This document shows, piece by piece, positions 11,755-25,200 of a stretch of DNA of 64,000 bases; position 1 is the stretch's first letter, and each line of letters opens with the position of its first letter. The notes beneath the pieces are model-generated. The model was not told the DNA's origin, made no database searches, and saw only the letters and a program-made list of their open reading frames with translations. The DNA is from Hippopus hippopus (taxonomy: Eukaryota > Mollusca > Bivalvia > Cardiida > Cardiidae), in contig OX328099.1 of the NCBI GenBank assembly GCA_946811185.2, positions 20,921,859 to 20,985,858 of the forward strand. The letters are read 5' to 3'. A program made the translations under genes and the position numbers.

Positions 11755-12237
11755 AGTGTTTATAGGTGATAAACTTGTCTCAAATGATGGCAGTAAAAAG
11801 GGTAAAAATCAAAGAGGGAAAAAAGAGGTATTCCTAGTAGCCCATCATTTCTCTTTTCTCCTGAAATGTTTTCAGAAGTACCTTTCTTTTCAGTTGCAGA
11901 AAAAAAGGTTAAGGGGAAGACTAAAGTACACAGAAATCTTGTCATAATTCAACATAAGTGTATATTGTCGAATAATACAGCAAGTCTGTTGTAGATGAAT
12001 ATATCCTGAAAAATTCCTTTTTGAGAAATATTTTAGTCCCATCCATGCATACACACACACCTGTAGATCATACACTTTTAACAGTTATAGTCTAAAGGAA
12101 GATATTAAGATTTTTTCTCAAGGCTGTGGAATACAAATTCCCAATCTGTTTCAGTTCTTTTTCTTATATTAACTCCACAAGACAAATTACCATCCCTGTC
12201 TTTCTTTGGATAAAAGTTAGTTTGAAAAGTAATGAAT

Positions 12238-12845
12238 AACAAAAGCAGCTCATGCGGGTGCCAATGCTCAGCTGCAGTTGCTTTTAGAAATTGATAGATT
12301 CTCGGTGAAAACGTAAGTTGAAAATGGGGTATAACTGTGTCAAAAATAATTTGATGGTTACTTGCCTTACTGTTCTGGTTCCACTGTTGATAGTTAATAA
12401 CTAGTCTGAAGGAACATGTTTAGTATAAATCTAACCCAATAAACCTTTCATTGACACTTTATATTATTGCTTGTTTTGGGGAAGACAGGTTTAAAACCTA
12501 GAACCATGATGTGATAATATACAGAATACTTTATTATCATTTGAACTTGAACACATACAGTTCATCGTTACAAATATAGTTTTACTTAACAATGAGTATT
12601 GAAATATGACAACAAAAAATATACACGTTATTGTGTTGGGTTTTTTAATTATCTCGTCATGGTACGTGATTTTTAACTGTTATCCCAAACACAATGATAT
12701 AAACTGATAGTGAAACGTTTATTGAGTGAGAGTAATAATGACAGATATTGTAAAAAGTCTAAAGTTTTTCCGCAATGACAACACAGAAGATGGCAGGGCT
12801 ATGACAATACCTCCATGTTTTCTTTGAAAATAAGGGTCTAAAAAT
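12238..12845. repeat. Family E dispersed repeat, copy 1
   Basis: Shares CATGCGGGTGCCAA-type start, GGGGTATAACTGTGT, GATGGTTACTTGCC and GGGCTATGACAATA with 37128-37435. About 600 bp, with an internal insertion relative to the other copy. Confidence 0.6.
12718..12723 (-). terminator. Candidate polyadenylation signal of DNAI4
   Basis: TTTATT on the plus strand is AATAAA on the gene strand, 555 bp past the DNAI4 stop. Another TTTATT lies near 12529. The resulting 3' UTR would include a family A copy (12982-13200). Confidence 0.25.
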
Positions 12846-12981
12846 CTGTGTAACTACGTACTGACTCCAAATACTAAAAAGCGAGTTTTAATGCGTTTTA
12901 TAAAAGTCAGAAGCTAACAAAAAGATTGAACAATAGGAAACTATATTTTGGAAAAAAAAAAAAAAATCAGATTTTCCCCCT

Positions 12982-13200
12982 TTAACTTTTAACCACATGA
13001 CAAAATTTTACACCTGTCTGTATTGAAAGTGCAGTACTTGCAAAGTAAAAATCGAATATGGCTCAGATGACGTGATTTGTCTGTGAAAGGGTAGAAAAAA
13101 TTGTGGGACAAGGAGAAAATGCTGGTTACCAGCATTTTCTTCTTTTCCCTCAATCTTTTCAAAAGCCTTCTCTGACTGGGTATTTAGAACAGGAGAACTT
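12982..13200 (-). mobile_element. Family A element downstream of DNAI4
   Basis: Starts TTAACTTTTAACCACATGAC and keeps the hairpin at about 13105-13150. It lies within 300 bp of the DNAI4 stop, probably in the 3' UTR. The right terminus is eroded. Confidence 0.75.
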
Positions 13201-13277
13201 GTGATAATGTTAATGCACACATTTTTATAACAGATAGAGGTAAACCAAAATCAAGAGTCAAGATTGAATTTTTATCT

Positions 13278-16200
13278 TCATACGTCAGGTAGGTCATCTT
13301 CCAGTTGAGTATCTTCTTTGTCAATTGTGGTTGGCTGTTGTTGTTGTTCCACTGTCATTTGGTTTTGTAGCTGACTTGCCAAACTTGTATTGATTATTTT
13401 CATCAATGTGTCGGCCTTAAATGAAAATTTATCATCCAATCATATGACGTCTTAGGGTGTTACCTGTACATCCCTTGACTCTTTCCCAAACAATATTTTA
13501 GACAGGTCAAATTTGAAAGGACTTGCAGAGGACAAAATTTATAAGGCACAAATGATCAGATTTGTACGAGATAGTCTAGAAAATCTTGTGGGAAAAGGAG
13601 AAAATGCTGGTTACCAGCATTTTCTCCTTTTCCTACAATGTTTTCAAAAGGCCTTTTTCTCAGGGTCGTTAAAACTTGGGATTGTGTGGTAAAGGGTTAA
13701 ATATACATTCAAACTTGTATAAAGCAGCCATTTAACTGAACAACAGCATTTGTAACACACAATCGCCATTTTTCCCAAATTAACACAAACTGCTGGGATA
13801 CAAAATTTTCCTATCTGCGTAGTCAACGTAACATTAATTGAATGAAAAAAAGATGTAGTAAGAAATCAGCAAGTATTTCACTGTCGGTCTATTCACTGTC
13901 AGTCTCGTTTGAGGCTACATCAAAGTTTATTCTGCATGCCTGATAGAAAATTTTTGGGCCTACAACTGGCAAAAACATTCCTTTTTATGGCCTGCTGCTA
14001 AAGGAACTACACTATTGAGATTTCAAAAATATAACAAGAGATTTCTTACCAGCTTTCAAATTTATGCTTGTTCTTGATACTTGACAATATTCATTCCATT
14101 TATATGCCAGTCTTCTGGTTCAGATTTGCTCAGATGAGAAGCACATGCAGACAACAAATTCAATATGGCTCAATTGTGGAAACAATTTTTGAAAAATTAG
14201 AAAACATTATGAGAAAAGGAGAAAATGCTGGTTGCCAGCATTTTCTCCTTTTTCCCACAATGTTTTCAAAAGTCTTTTTCAACGCAGTTGAAGGCCAAGT
14301 ACTGGCCAAATGTAAACAATGTGGGTGTTAAAATGTTTGAATTTAAATGCCTTTTAAAAGTATGGAAATTATTGAAAAGATGACAATCTGTTAATGTACA
14401 GTCGTTCTAAGAGTTAGTCACCGGCAGAAAAATGAAAATTAAACCAGGTAAAGAGTAAAAAAAAGATAGGGCGACCTAGCAACTTTTTACCTAGTTTTTT
14501 AGAATTCATTTTTCTGCCAGCAATGTATACTTGGATTGACAGTACAATTACAGATTTTCATCTTTACAATAATTTCAATACTTTTACATGGAATGATTTA
14601 ATTTCAAATGAATTTTAACACCTGCAACACCCTCATTGTTTACTTTTGGCCCGTATTGAGCCATGAAAACTCTGGATTGTGTGGGGTTAACCAGAATATT
14701 AACCTGTTTTCCCATTGCTATAGGTACACATATGCAACAAAGTTGTGGTATACAATATTTACCTGCCTTGCCCGTGCCACAGGTACTCCTATACAACAAA
14801 AATGTGGTATAAAACATTTACCTGGTATCAACAGAGATGTAGTATACAGTATTTACCTATTTTTCGGGTGCGACAGGCAAATTTATACCACAAAGCTGTA
14901 GTATACAATATATACCTGTTTTCCCAGTGCTACAGGCACAGCTATCTGACAAAGCTGTAATGTACAATATTTACCTGTTTTCCCAGTCGTATAAGTAAAT
15001 CTGTACAACAAAGATGTAGTATACAATATTTACCTGTTTTTCAGGAGCTACAGGTACAGGCATGGAGCGAAGCTGTAGAACAGTAACTTGACCTTCACTG
15101 TCTCCCACAAGCAAACACTAAAAATGAAACAAATATCACTTCTACAGTAATACTGCCCGTGCATACTACAATCAGATCAACACATGTATCAATTTTAAAA
15201 AAAAAATTTTCAAGAATTTCCATGTACATGTATATATCTTTGCCAGATGACAAAATTTTAGACCTATCAAGCAGTTGGAGACGACAGAGTAAATGAAGCT
15301 GAAATGAGGGCATTTACACCTACCATGCTATTCAGTCAGACTTTTTTGTCAGAAAAAGCAAGAAATAGCATGGCTAACCATAGCATGACTCTAAGTGCAA
15401 AGAACTGCTTCATGCTTCACAGACTCATTCAAATACTTCGAAGTATTACTTTGGTGACAACAGAAGAATATGAAGAACTGTCATTGTTTAACGGGACATA
15501 TCAATAAAGGTCCTTTTGCTCATTTTTCACTGCTTTTATCACATCATGCCTGATAAATTTACCTATAGTGACTAAAAAAGTCACATCTGTGTACTAGGCT
15601 AAGTCTGTCTATGGCATCATGTAAAAAACATTAAAGTATTTTGGATTCGAATCTTGCAGGAATAGTGGCATCATCAAAAGTGTCTTGACACTCTGGCGAA
15701 TACATACTACATTTTGCAGTCAGTGTAGATCAAAATCACACTGCATAGAACATGCAAGTCCCATCTTATATCTTCACTGTTTTTTTTTAAATATTCTAGT
15801 ACGAACAACCTCTTCATTGGAATACTTTGGTCTGTTTTCCTGATCAGAAAGTCTATTTCATTAACCTAACAGCAACTTATGGGATAAATTTGATTACCTC
15901 TGAGTTCTTTGCAAAAGTCACAGATGTCTGCTTGGCACCAGATGTGGGAACATTCACAATGATTGGGTCAAGACTGTAGATGAAAATTCATACATTATTT
16001 CATAATCTAAGTATTTGAATGGTGCTCTGGCAAAAGGAGGTTTAATGTGTCTATGTAATGCATTATACCAAGCAAGACATCATATAACTGGATCCATAAA
16101 ATTCATATAGTCAGACCATGGACTGGATATGGGGGTAGAATGGTCCTTGGACATGCACAGAATTTAAAAATACCAAAAAATTTTGACCCATGTCAGCCTG

Positions 16201-19200
16201 CCCAAGCTGATATGGGTCACTACTTTTTCCAGGTGCATTAAGCTCCCTTTTTACAGAGCACAATTCATTTAAATGATTAGAAAACATTGTGGGTACAGGA
16301 GAACTTACTTAAAATCCTTTTTCGAATATAGTTTTCTATGCCATTACAATATTTTAATCTTTCTATTAACTGGTTGCCCTTCTATGTAATGTGTAGTAGT
16401 TTTTAGTACTTCAAAAAAAGCTTCTATGTCAAAACACCCAAACAACCCCAAAGAAGAAGAAAGCTTTCAAAAACACTGAAGGAAAAGCAAAATATGATGG
16501 CAACCAGCATTTTCTTCTTTTATTACAATGTGTACTACCATTCTATGACAATTCAAATTATTTCAGGCATGTTAAATTTGTTGCCTGCAAATGATTTGAA
16601 ATTCGAAATGTATAAAATTTTGTTTTCTGGTAAATAGTTATTAATGAGCCTATCCAGCAATATGAGAGGTCTGCCAGTGGACCATCTATGCCAAATGGTA
16701 AAGAAATAATATTTAGTTTTTAAGAAATGAAGATTTTAGAAGAATCAAGCTTTTCGGTTTTGTTATCATGACAACCATATCAAGCACAGTTCCTCATCTA
16801 GCTAATATCTTTGTCTTCTGAGAGAACAATATAAGTGATACTTCTGTGGAATTTAGATCAGACTGGTACCACAGTTTCACTGTTGAAGATGTTTGCAGTA
16901 CAGATACTGCATGCAAGCATTAAACCATGCACTGTTACCAAGTAAAAGATGCATACAAGACAATAGGCCATGAAAAAAGCTTGCTAGCCTTTAATAAGAG
17001 GAGATTAAATCTGCAAATATATAAAGTATTCTTTATAATGAAAATTTTATGGGGTTTTTTCTCTGTTGTTTAACACCATTTCAAGATTATGCCTAGTGCA
17101 GCTTATCATGAATTCCTGAAATTTTTCTTTTATCAATGCTTTGCACAACATGCTTGAGAAATTAATCCTGTCATCATGACATTAATCAACCCTTGAAAAG
17201 AGTTTGGCAAAACTGGGATTCACACTCAAGATCCCAGGATTACGGTCACTACCGCGTGAGCTACCAGGCTCGGCAGAAACTATAAACAATAGTAGACATA
17301 TTTGCTTACGTGCTGATGTTCAGATCCCATACTTCTACAGAAGCTTCATTCACACAGGCAAATACAGTGGAAGATCGAGGAGACCAGGCAATGTCATAAA
17401 CTGGTTTCTAAAAAACAAAACACAAGATTTTTCAACTGTTGTTTCTAGTGCACACATACCCATTATGAAGGGGGTGATTTTTCTTCCTTTCAGAGGATTG
17501 TCTCCTTTTTAAACCAAGATTGAATATCCAAAATTGCCCAAGCTCAGAAGGATCTGCTCAGAAATCATGTATTTACTGAATGGGCAGGGAGGGTAAGGGC
17601 ATTTTCCTACCTTCCCATATTTCATCAATCACATTCCTGAATATGGCTTTTCACAGTTTTTTTTTAAAAAAAAAATCCTTTGATTAATTGTTTGAATGAT
17701 GTTTTACATTTCTTTTCAACATTATTTCCATAACATCAAGGCAACAGCTTGCTTATTCATGTGGGTCCATGGTTTCACCAGTACTAGACACAGGCTCTGA
17801 AGTGTCTTGCCCAAGGCCACTCATACAAATGACCTAGTGCTTTTATGCAAGTTTCAATTATGGGACCTTCATGTATGTAACCAGCCCTACATCTTATCCC
17901 TGAGCCTGAAAATTCCATTGTGTCCATGTAATGTTGTGCACATTATAACCTATAACTAGCTAAAAACTTTTTCTAGAATTGTTCAATAATATTCTATCTC
18001 AAATGCAAACTTTTGTCAGCACTAATACACGTATATCACTAATGAAGTGCAAAAGAACACTGCTTTTTGTGCTTGCCAATTTAATGTTTCCACAATATAA
18101 TAGAAAATTCTGAAACTTTACCACACTACCAAACACCACAATTTTAGACTTGTCCATTTACAGACAAACAAATGTGGCCAAACTATTGGGATTTGTCTTT
18201 GAAAGCATTGAAAATGCTTGTTCCCATCAATTTCTTCTTTTCTTACAAATGTTTTCAAAAGCTCCTTTACTTGGGTCCCTAAAACATAGGATAGTTTGGT
18301 AAAGAATTAAACAATGAAACAACAAATATTAGCCCTAAGGCAGCTAAGCGCAACTTACTGACCTTTTGCGGACAGTGTAGATCAAGATCAGACTGCTTAG
18401 AATGTGAAGTCTGATCTTGGATCTATATGGAGATATTTTTCTCCAAAAAACAAGTTTGAAATCGCATTATTCAGGTTTTAAACTAATGGTTTGAAAGTTT
18501 CATTGAACTTATTTAGCAGGTTAAGGGTTATTATAAACATACAGTTGACGAAAAGAAGTTTAGAATAGGTCTGGATTTGTCTTGATGCCATAGTCTTATA
18601 CTCCAATCTGCACTACAGCTGAGAAACACATCACTAACAAAGGGAGACCACTCAATCTTGTAAACTGGACCCTGTAAAATAGAGGAAGTTATAGTTTGTC
18701 AGAAATAATCTGTAAGGTACAAGCAGTACCGCATGTTGTATATAGTTTAATGTCTATCATTGTGAGTACCGGGAGTACGGTACTTTGATCATTTGGTACT
18801 ATTTTTGGAATATGTTTTCTCTTTTGAATAAATCATAGATTTTAATTTCAATCAGTGTTTATGTTGTGTTAAATAATAAGCATTTTTGTTTTGTTATATT
18901 CTGCAATAGATACATTGTAATTTCACGTTTAAAGTCTTGGTAGATTATCAGGTCAAGAAATCATGACACTTTTAGAAACACAAAATTCTGACCCTGTTTA
19001 GTTGACTCATAATTGGTGAATATTAACAGTGCCAAACACCACATTGACCCACGTTGTTGCAATAAAACACTGCGACAGCAATTTCTCTCTGGAACCCATT
19101 ACAGGGAAATCACTCTTTTTCATGCTGTGGGAAAAAGGTGACACAGGGTTGAGCAGATTGACTAGCACAGAGCAAGATCGACAGTGCTTCAGCATACGTT

Positions 19201-22200
19201 TCCATCCACAAAGCTGAGGAGAGAATGCCGCTTGTATATGTTTTTAAAGGACCAGCCTCAAACAGCCCAGCTTCTGAGAGGTCCAGACTCACTCCAAACA
19301 CAATAGACTGACTCGGGGAGTCGTTCCAAACGGACCAGCTTCAAACAGCCTAGCTTCAGGGAGGTTCAGACTCGTCCCAAACACAACAGGCTGACTCGGG
19401 CAGTTGCTTCAACACATCCCATACAGACCCAGCCTCAAACGGACCCATTCCAAGCAGTTCGAAGCTGAGAAGTCTTGTCTCACAGTTCCAGCCTAGACAG
19501 TGAGGGTTGAACAGATCAGTCTGAAACACAGACCGACAGAGGTTCAGTGTAACACCATTCCTGGCCAACTTCAGGCAGACTTGAAGTGCTTCACAGGGAC
19601 TTGTTCGAAGACATTTGATGCCGAATAAGACTGAGAAGGTGTTTGAAGCCAAGTCACAAACGACAGTTTGAGGCAACATTCATACCTGTCTGTTTAAACC
19701 AAAGACAGAAGTTTGATCTTGGCACTTTGTCTCCATAGACTATAAGACAGTCGTTTGGCGTCCGACGGATAATCTATCAAGACAGTATTTTGATGCTTTT
19801 GTGTTTTTAGTTTCAAATCAATTGAGGCCAGATAGCCTGAGGAAAATTCTATATATCACCAGAACTGTACATATTCCCTGGTAAGACATTGTCACCTGAG
19901 AAACAAACCCATTCACCGTCATCATATCTCTTGACATAATTTTAGCAGGCATTTGAGATTCATCTGAACAGTCCCAATTGTGTTTCAAGCTTGTAATTGT
20001 AACAAATCTTTCTGCTATTTTTTTTTTACTCGTACTTTTCATTTTTTAAGAACTGGCATTTACTAATTGTCTATTGAACAAGCAGACTTTATGCTGCATA
20101 AAAATAGATTTCTTCTAGTAAGTTTTTGAGAAAATTATGACAGAAACTGATTTTTCTATTTGCCTACAAAGGTGGCTTTTGTTTCAACCTTTCTGTTTCA
20201 AATCTATTGTGGAAAAAAGTGATACAACAAATATTAATCACGTTGGATAATCACTACTTGGAAACTTAAGCAGTCCTCAAGCCATGATGCAACTAGTTCC
20301 ATAGGTTGATCTTGCTTAAACTTCCTACTCCCATTTTGAATTATTTTTAATAGTCATGAAATTTAAAAAATGATTAGTAACAGTTTTGCAAATTTGTAAA
20401 TTTACAAGATATAATGCAGCTTACATTGTGTCCAGTGTAGCTTTCCAGAAACTGTTCATTGTAAGAGCAAGAACATCGATGTATATGTCCATCTTCTGTC
20501 CCTGCCAAATAACTGAAATACAGATCAAATAAATGTTTAATCATCGCATCAAACAAAGGGAAAGCTGTACACAAGATCAGTTTTTTGAACTTCAGGACTT
20601 GAAAAGAGGTGAAAACAAACCAATATGTGATTCAGCTGCCAAACTTCCACAATTTATTGGTAGATGGAAGTTTTATATAACTTCAGCAGATAACTTCACC
20701 AAAGTTTCAGAACTCTCCAAATTGAAAATATTTTCCGACAACAAATCAAATGTAGCTCAGATGACGAATTTTGTCTTCAGAAGGGTAGAGAGTAATGCGG
20801 GAAAAAGAAGAAAATGCTGTTCAAAAGAGGCTTCTTCTTCACGGTATTAAAAACCTAGGATGCTCTGGTGAAGAAAACAACCTGACAAGAAAGTTTGGGA
20901 TTTCAAAACATGCAGCATATATTTCATTCTGAAGTGAACATTGGTTTGAGTTGAGAAAATGACTCACATGTTTGTATCTCTGGTGTTGAAATCAAAGCAC
21001 AATCCACCAGCAAACCGAGAAATAAATGCCTCTCCCTTCTTCTCTTTTCTGCCACCCATACGAGTGGGCATTTTCTTCAGCCTCATCAGATCTGTAATAG
21101 TAAAACAGATTTATCTTTTAACGATTGTTGTTTTAACCATTTTAACATCATTTAAGTCATGTAACAGTCTCAGCTCATTTATGTGTGTCCTGCTTTTCTT
21201 CACCAGTACCAGGCCAAGGCTCTTAAGTGTTTTGTCAAGGGATATTTCACAAGTGAGACTTCAACCTAGGTTACTGGATTCCTAACATACACCTTAACTA
21301 CTAAGCCTCACAGGACCCTTATTTCTCCTTTCCCCACAATGGCTTCGTACACTTTTCTTGTCTTGTAAAATGTTAAAGAAATCACTCAAAAAGTAAAAAG
21401 ACAATGCAAACACTATCATTTTCAGGGGATTTTCCTTCAGTATGTCATAAAACAGCAGACTGTATAGATCAAGCTTGGACTGCACACTGAATACAGTCTG
21501 ATGTTGATCTACACCATTTGTGAAAAAACAACTAAAAATACACTAAGCACTACAGTGCTAAAATTTCTTATGGAGTCTGGATATCATCCCTGTTTTTCAA
21601 AGGTAGAAAATATTTCAGACCAAAATGAAAATGCTAATTTCCAGCACTTTCTCCTCCTACCATATTTTCACAAATCTTCTTCATCGGGTTCATAAAACAT
21701 AAATATTAACAGTTAAAAACACAAAATGTCCTTACCATAACACTCAAACCCTTTTCTAATAGACCACTGGGCAACTCTACCATCTGTTGAAATGGAAACT
21801 AACACTTCTGGTGCCTCATCTCCTGTCCCTCTGTCTCTCTGTATCCATTTGATCTGCCAAACAGGGGCGGTGTGTTTACCCGGGCTAAATCTGGAATCCA
21901 CAACAACAATAATTCTTATAAGATTTGACCGAAGTCTGATTCATGAAATGAATTAAGAGAGAAAGATATTAGAAAACCTTTGAGAGCATAATCAAATTCC
22001 TTCTAGGAAAGGGTAACAAAATTCTATCTCAAACAAAAATGAGCCATGCTCTCTGAAAAGTGGGCTTCATGCATCTGCAAAAAGTATCGAACCAGGTCAG
22101 CCTGTGCAGTCCTGGCAGGCTGACCTGGGCTGAAACCTTTTGCTATTTGTCAATTTTCTGCATGTCAAAGGACCAGTCTAACTCAATGCAGTCATTTGTA

Positions 22201-25200
22201 AGACAAAGTGAATTTTATCGACCCCTAATCAGGTGATGTCTTGCTTGGTATCATGCATTACGGAGATGCATTAAGCCCTCTTTTGCCAGAGTATCGCTCA
22301 ATTGGAAAGTGAGACCCTTTTCATCATGACATACAGTGAAACCTGTCTCTGTGGCCAACTCCATCAAGAAAAAATCTTTTAATCACATACAAGCAATAAA
22401 GTTACATCTGAAATTCTGTTTTCTATCCTACCAAAGACAAATATTTTCACTGAAGCCACATTTATATGTTGTCTGCAAATGCTTTCAATCTGTCTGAAAT
22501 CTTTTTCAAATGACAAAATTTTAGATTGGTCCAAATTGAATGCATTTTGGTCCAAATTGAACGCATTTTCAAACAACAAGTTCAAATGAAGCAAACGGCA
22601 GAATTTTTATCAGAAAGAGTAGAAAACATTGCTTGAAAAAAAGAATAAAATGCTGATTATCAGCCTTTTCTCCATGTTCCCAAAATTTATTCATGAAGGG
22701 TGGTTCCAACATAGAATTGTTTGGTAAAGGGCTAAAGTCTACTGCCTAATCTTGCTGCCTAATAAAACTTTAAAAATATTCAGAAAAAGCTTACAAATTA
22801 TCCAGAATGGGCTCATCTTTGTCAGACTTGACATTATAGACAGATACCCCTCCATCATAAAGACCAACCTGCAAGTTCAAAAAACAGAAACCTATAAACA
22901 CATCAGTTTCTCCTAATTGAGTGGTGTTTTACACTGCTTTCAACACTATTTCAGGCATATTACTGCTACAGCTCAGTTATCTCATGTGTTTCCTGGATTA
23001 CATTGGTACTCTGTTGGGGTTTTACTGTGCCTTGTCCAAAAGCACTCCAACAAACCCAATGCCTAGAGTGAACATAGGACCCCTGAATTTTTAATCCTAG
23101 ACCTTAACCACTGACCCAAGCAAGACCCCCATCTGTCTAGTGGCTTTTGCCTTCTGAATTCATGACTGCAATACACAATATCATCTTAAAAGCTTGCACA
23201 TTTTTCTGTTCATTTTGAATCTTTACGAAACAAGAAACTCTTCCTCAGTAAAACTAGAAGTGTTTTAAAATAAGGCTTGACTCTTTATCAAACAACAAGA
23301 TTTAGCCCTGTCCCACTGAAAGCATTGCAGATAACAAATCAAATATGTATAGCTCAAATGATGAGATTTGCCTTTGCATGGCCAGAAAACTTTTCCTTCA
23401 AAAGTCTTTTTTTTTTCCACTAGGTCGTTAAAAACTTGGGATTGTGTAGTAAAGGGTTAAACACAAAAATAGATATGTGTAGGTACAGAGGGGGTTGAGC
23501 ATACATGCTACAAAATTAACAAATCCAAAGTGTTCCAGAAACAAATTGTACTACAAATGGACAAGCAAGAGGGCCAGAACGGCCCTATTTAAACTATGGC
23601 CCTATTCAAACTTGTATCAGATCAAAAATTCTGGTCATGTGATATACATGACTGGGAATTTCCATCTAATTTACTTGGCAGTTAGAGAATTAATACATTT
23701 TAATAACTTACAGCAAGAAGACTAGGATTTACATAAGAGAAATCTAGTGCTGTCACCCCTTCTTTACAAGTATAGACTCTCTCTGGAAACTGAAAAAAAA
23801 AAAAAAAAATAATAATAATATCAACCTTTCTTAAAAGTGAAAAAAGAAAATGGGAAAGGTTTTTCTGCTTCAAATTTTCAAACCTTCACAATTTGTTTTT
23901 AAATGAAATGTACTGTTTGAAAGAGAAATGCCAACAATGTCTGTGCTATTCAGAATAGTATATAGAGCACCATTTTAAAGAATTTCTGTGATTTTCAAGA
24001 TATTTTTGTCACACTTTGATGTGTTTGGTCAACCTAATTCTCAGACATTTATAAGATACTCAAAAGTACAGTCAAATTTCTTTTGCATTAGCTGAACCTC
24101 TAATACAGCACACAGACATGAATCAATTTGCCAAAAAGTCTGTTACAGAACAACCTACTTTTTAGCACTATTTTACAAATGATGAATTTCTTCCGTATTT
24201 GGGATTGCACTCCAAACATTTTCAGAGCAGTGATCAACAACTGCCCAAACTGAAAACACAACAGTTCTGTGAAACAGTTATCAATTGGAAATTCATATCT
24301 ATCTTTTAACAGATGCAGCTGTTGTCTAAATTAGCTTTTTACCAGAGGACACAATTATACACCTGTTTACAGAAAGCATTTGCAAACAACAAAAAAATAT
24401 GGCTAAAAATGTAGGATTTGTCTAAGAAAGGGATGAAAACATTGTGGGATGAAGAGAAAATGCTGGAAACCACCATTATCTCCTTATCCCACTGTGTCAA
24501 AAGCCTAACTCTCAAGGGTCTTAAAATTCATGGAATACTTATACAATACCTCTGGATTTTTCAAAGACCAGCAAAGCACAAGGCCCTCTCTTTGATTTGA
24601 GAATTCAAATTGTCCATAGCCAATAGCAATAAGATCCTGAAATGAAATACATGTACATGTAATTTAGAAAATAATTATAGTCTATTAAACCTCTACAAAA
24701 CAATCCTGTGTTTTTAGGACCCTTGGGAAAAAGCCATTTGAAAACATTGTGGGAAGAGAAAAAATGCCAGTTAGGAGGATTTACCCTAAATTTTTCCATT
24801 AAAACATGATTGTTTTGTAAAGGGTTAAGTTGTTTAACTAGACGCGATCATGTTCAAACTATGTGGATCGTGTATCTTCTTTGTGCTCCATTTTGTGACA
24901 TAGTGGCAAAAATACCATTCAAGTTGTTATATTTTTTGAATGTTATCATGACTGAGAAAGTACTATTTTGTTTTTTAGTACTTAAAAGGCCCAACAGAGG
25001 CCAAATAAAGCAAGTGTCAAAATGCATTTAGATATAAATCATACCATTTAAAAGGAAATTATTTTGAAGGTGACAATCTGTTATTGTATGGTTAGTCCAA
25101 GTGTTAGTCACTGGCAGAAAAGAGAAATTTAAAACCAGGTAAAAAGTAAGCAAAAGACAGAGCAACTCTAGCAACTCTTTACATAGTTTAAAAATTTATT

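Larger units (their letters stand above)
9097..13277. other. Intergenic region between convergent GPCR and DNAI4
   Basis: No coding exon is recognised between the two stop codons. The stretch holds family C copies (9322-9525, 11551-11754), a family D copy (9943-10296), a family B copy (10718-10990), a family E repeat (12238-12845) and a family A copy (12982-13200). The sequence between 10300 and 10700 and from 11000 to 11540 is AT-rich, without recognisable features. Confidence 0.6.

Noticed and set aside
17204..17512. 102-codon plus open frame over DNAI4 exon 20
   Set aside because: It is antisense to a real exon (17310-17407), which explains the open frame. No independent support.
19356..19679. 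107-codon minus open frame in DNAI4 intron 18
   Set aside because: It lies over an 83-bp tandem duplication and its degenerate relatives. No domain, no splice context; competing frames are open on both strands.
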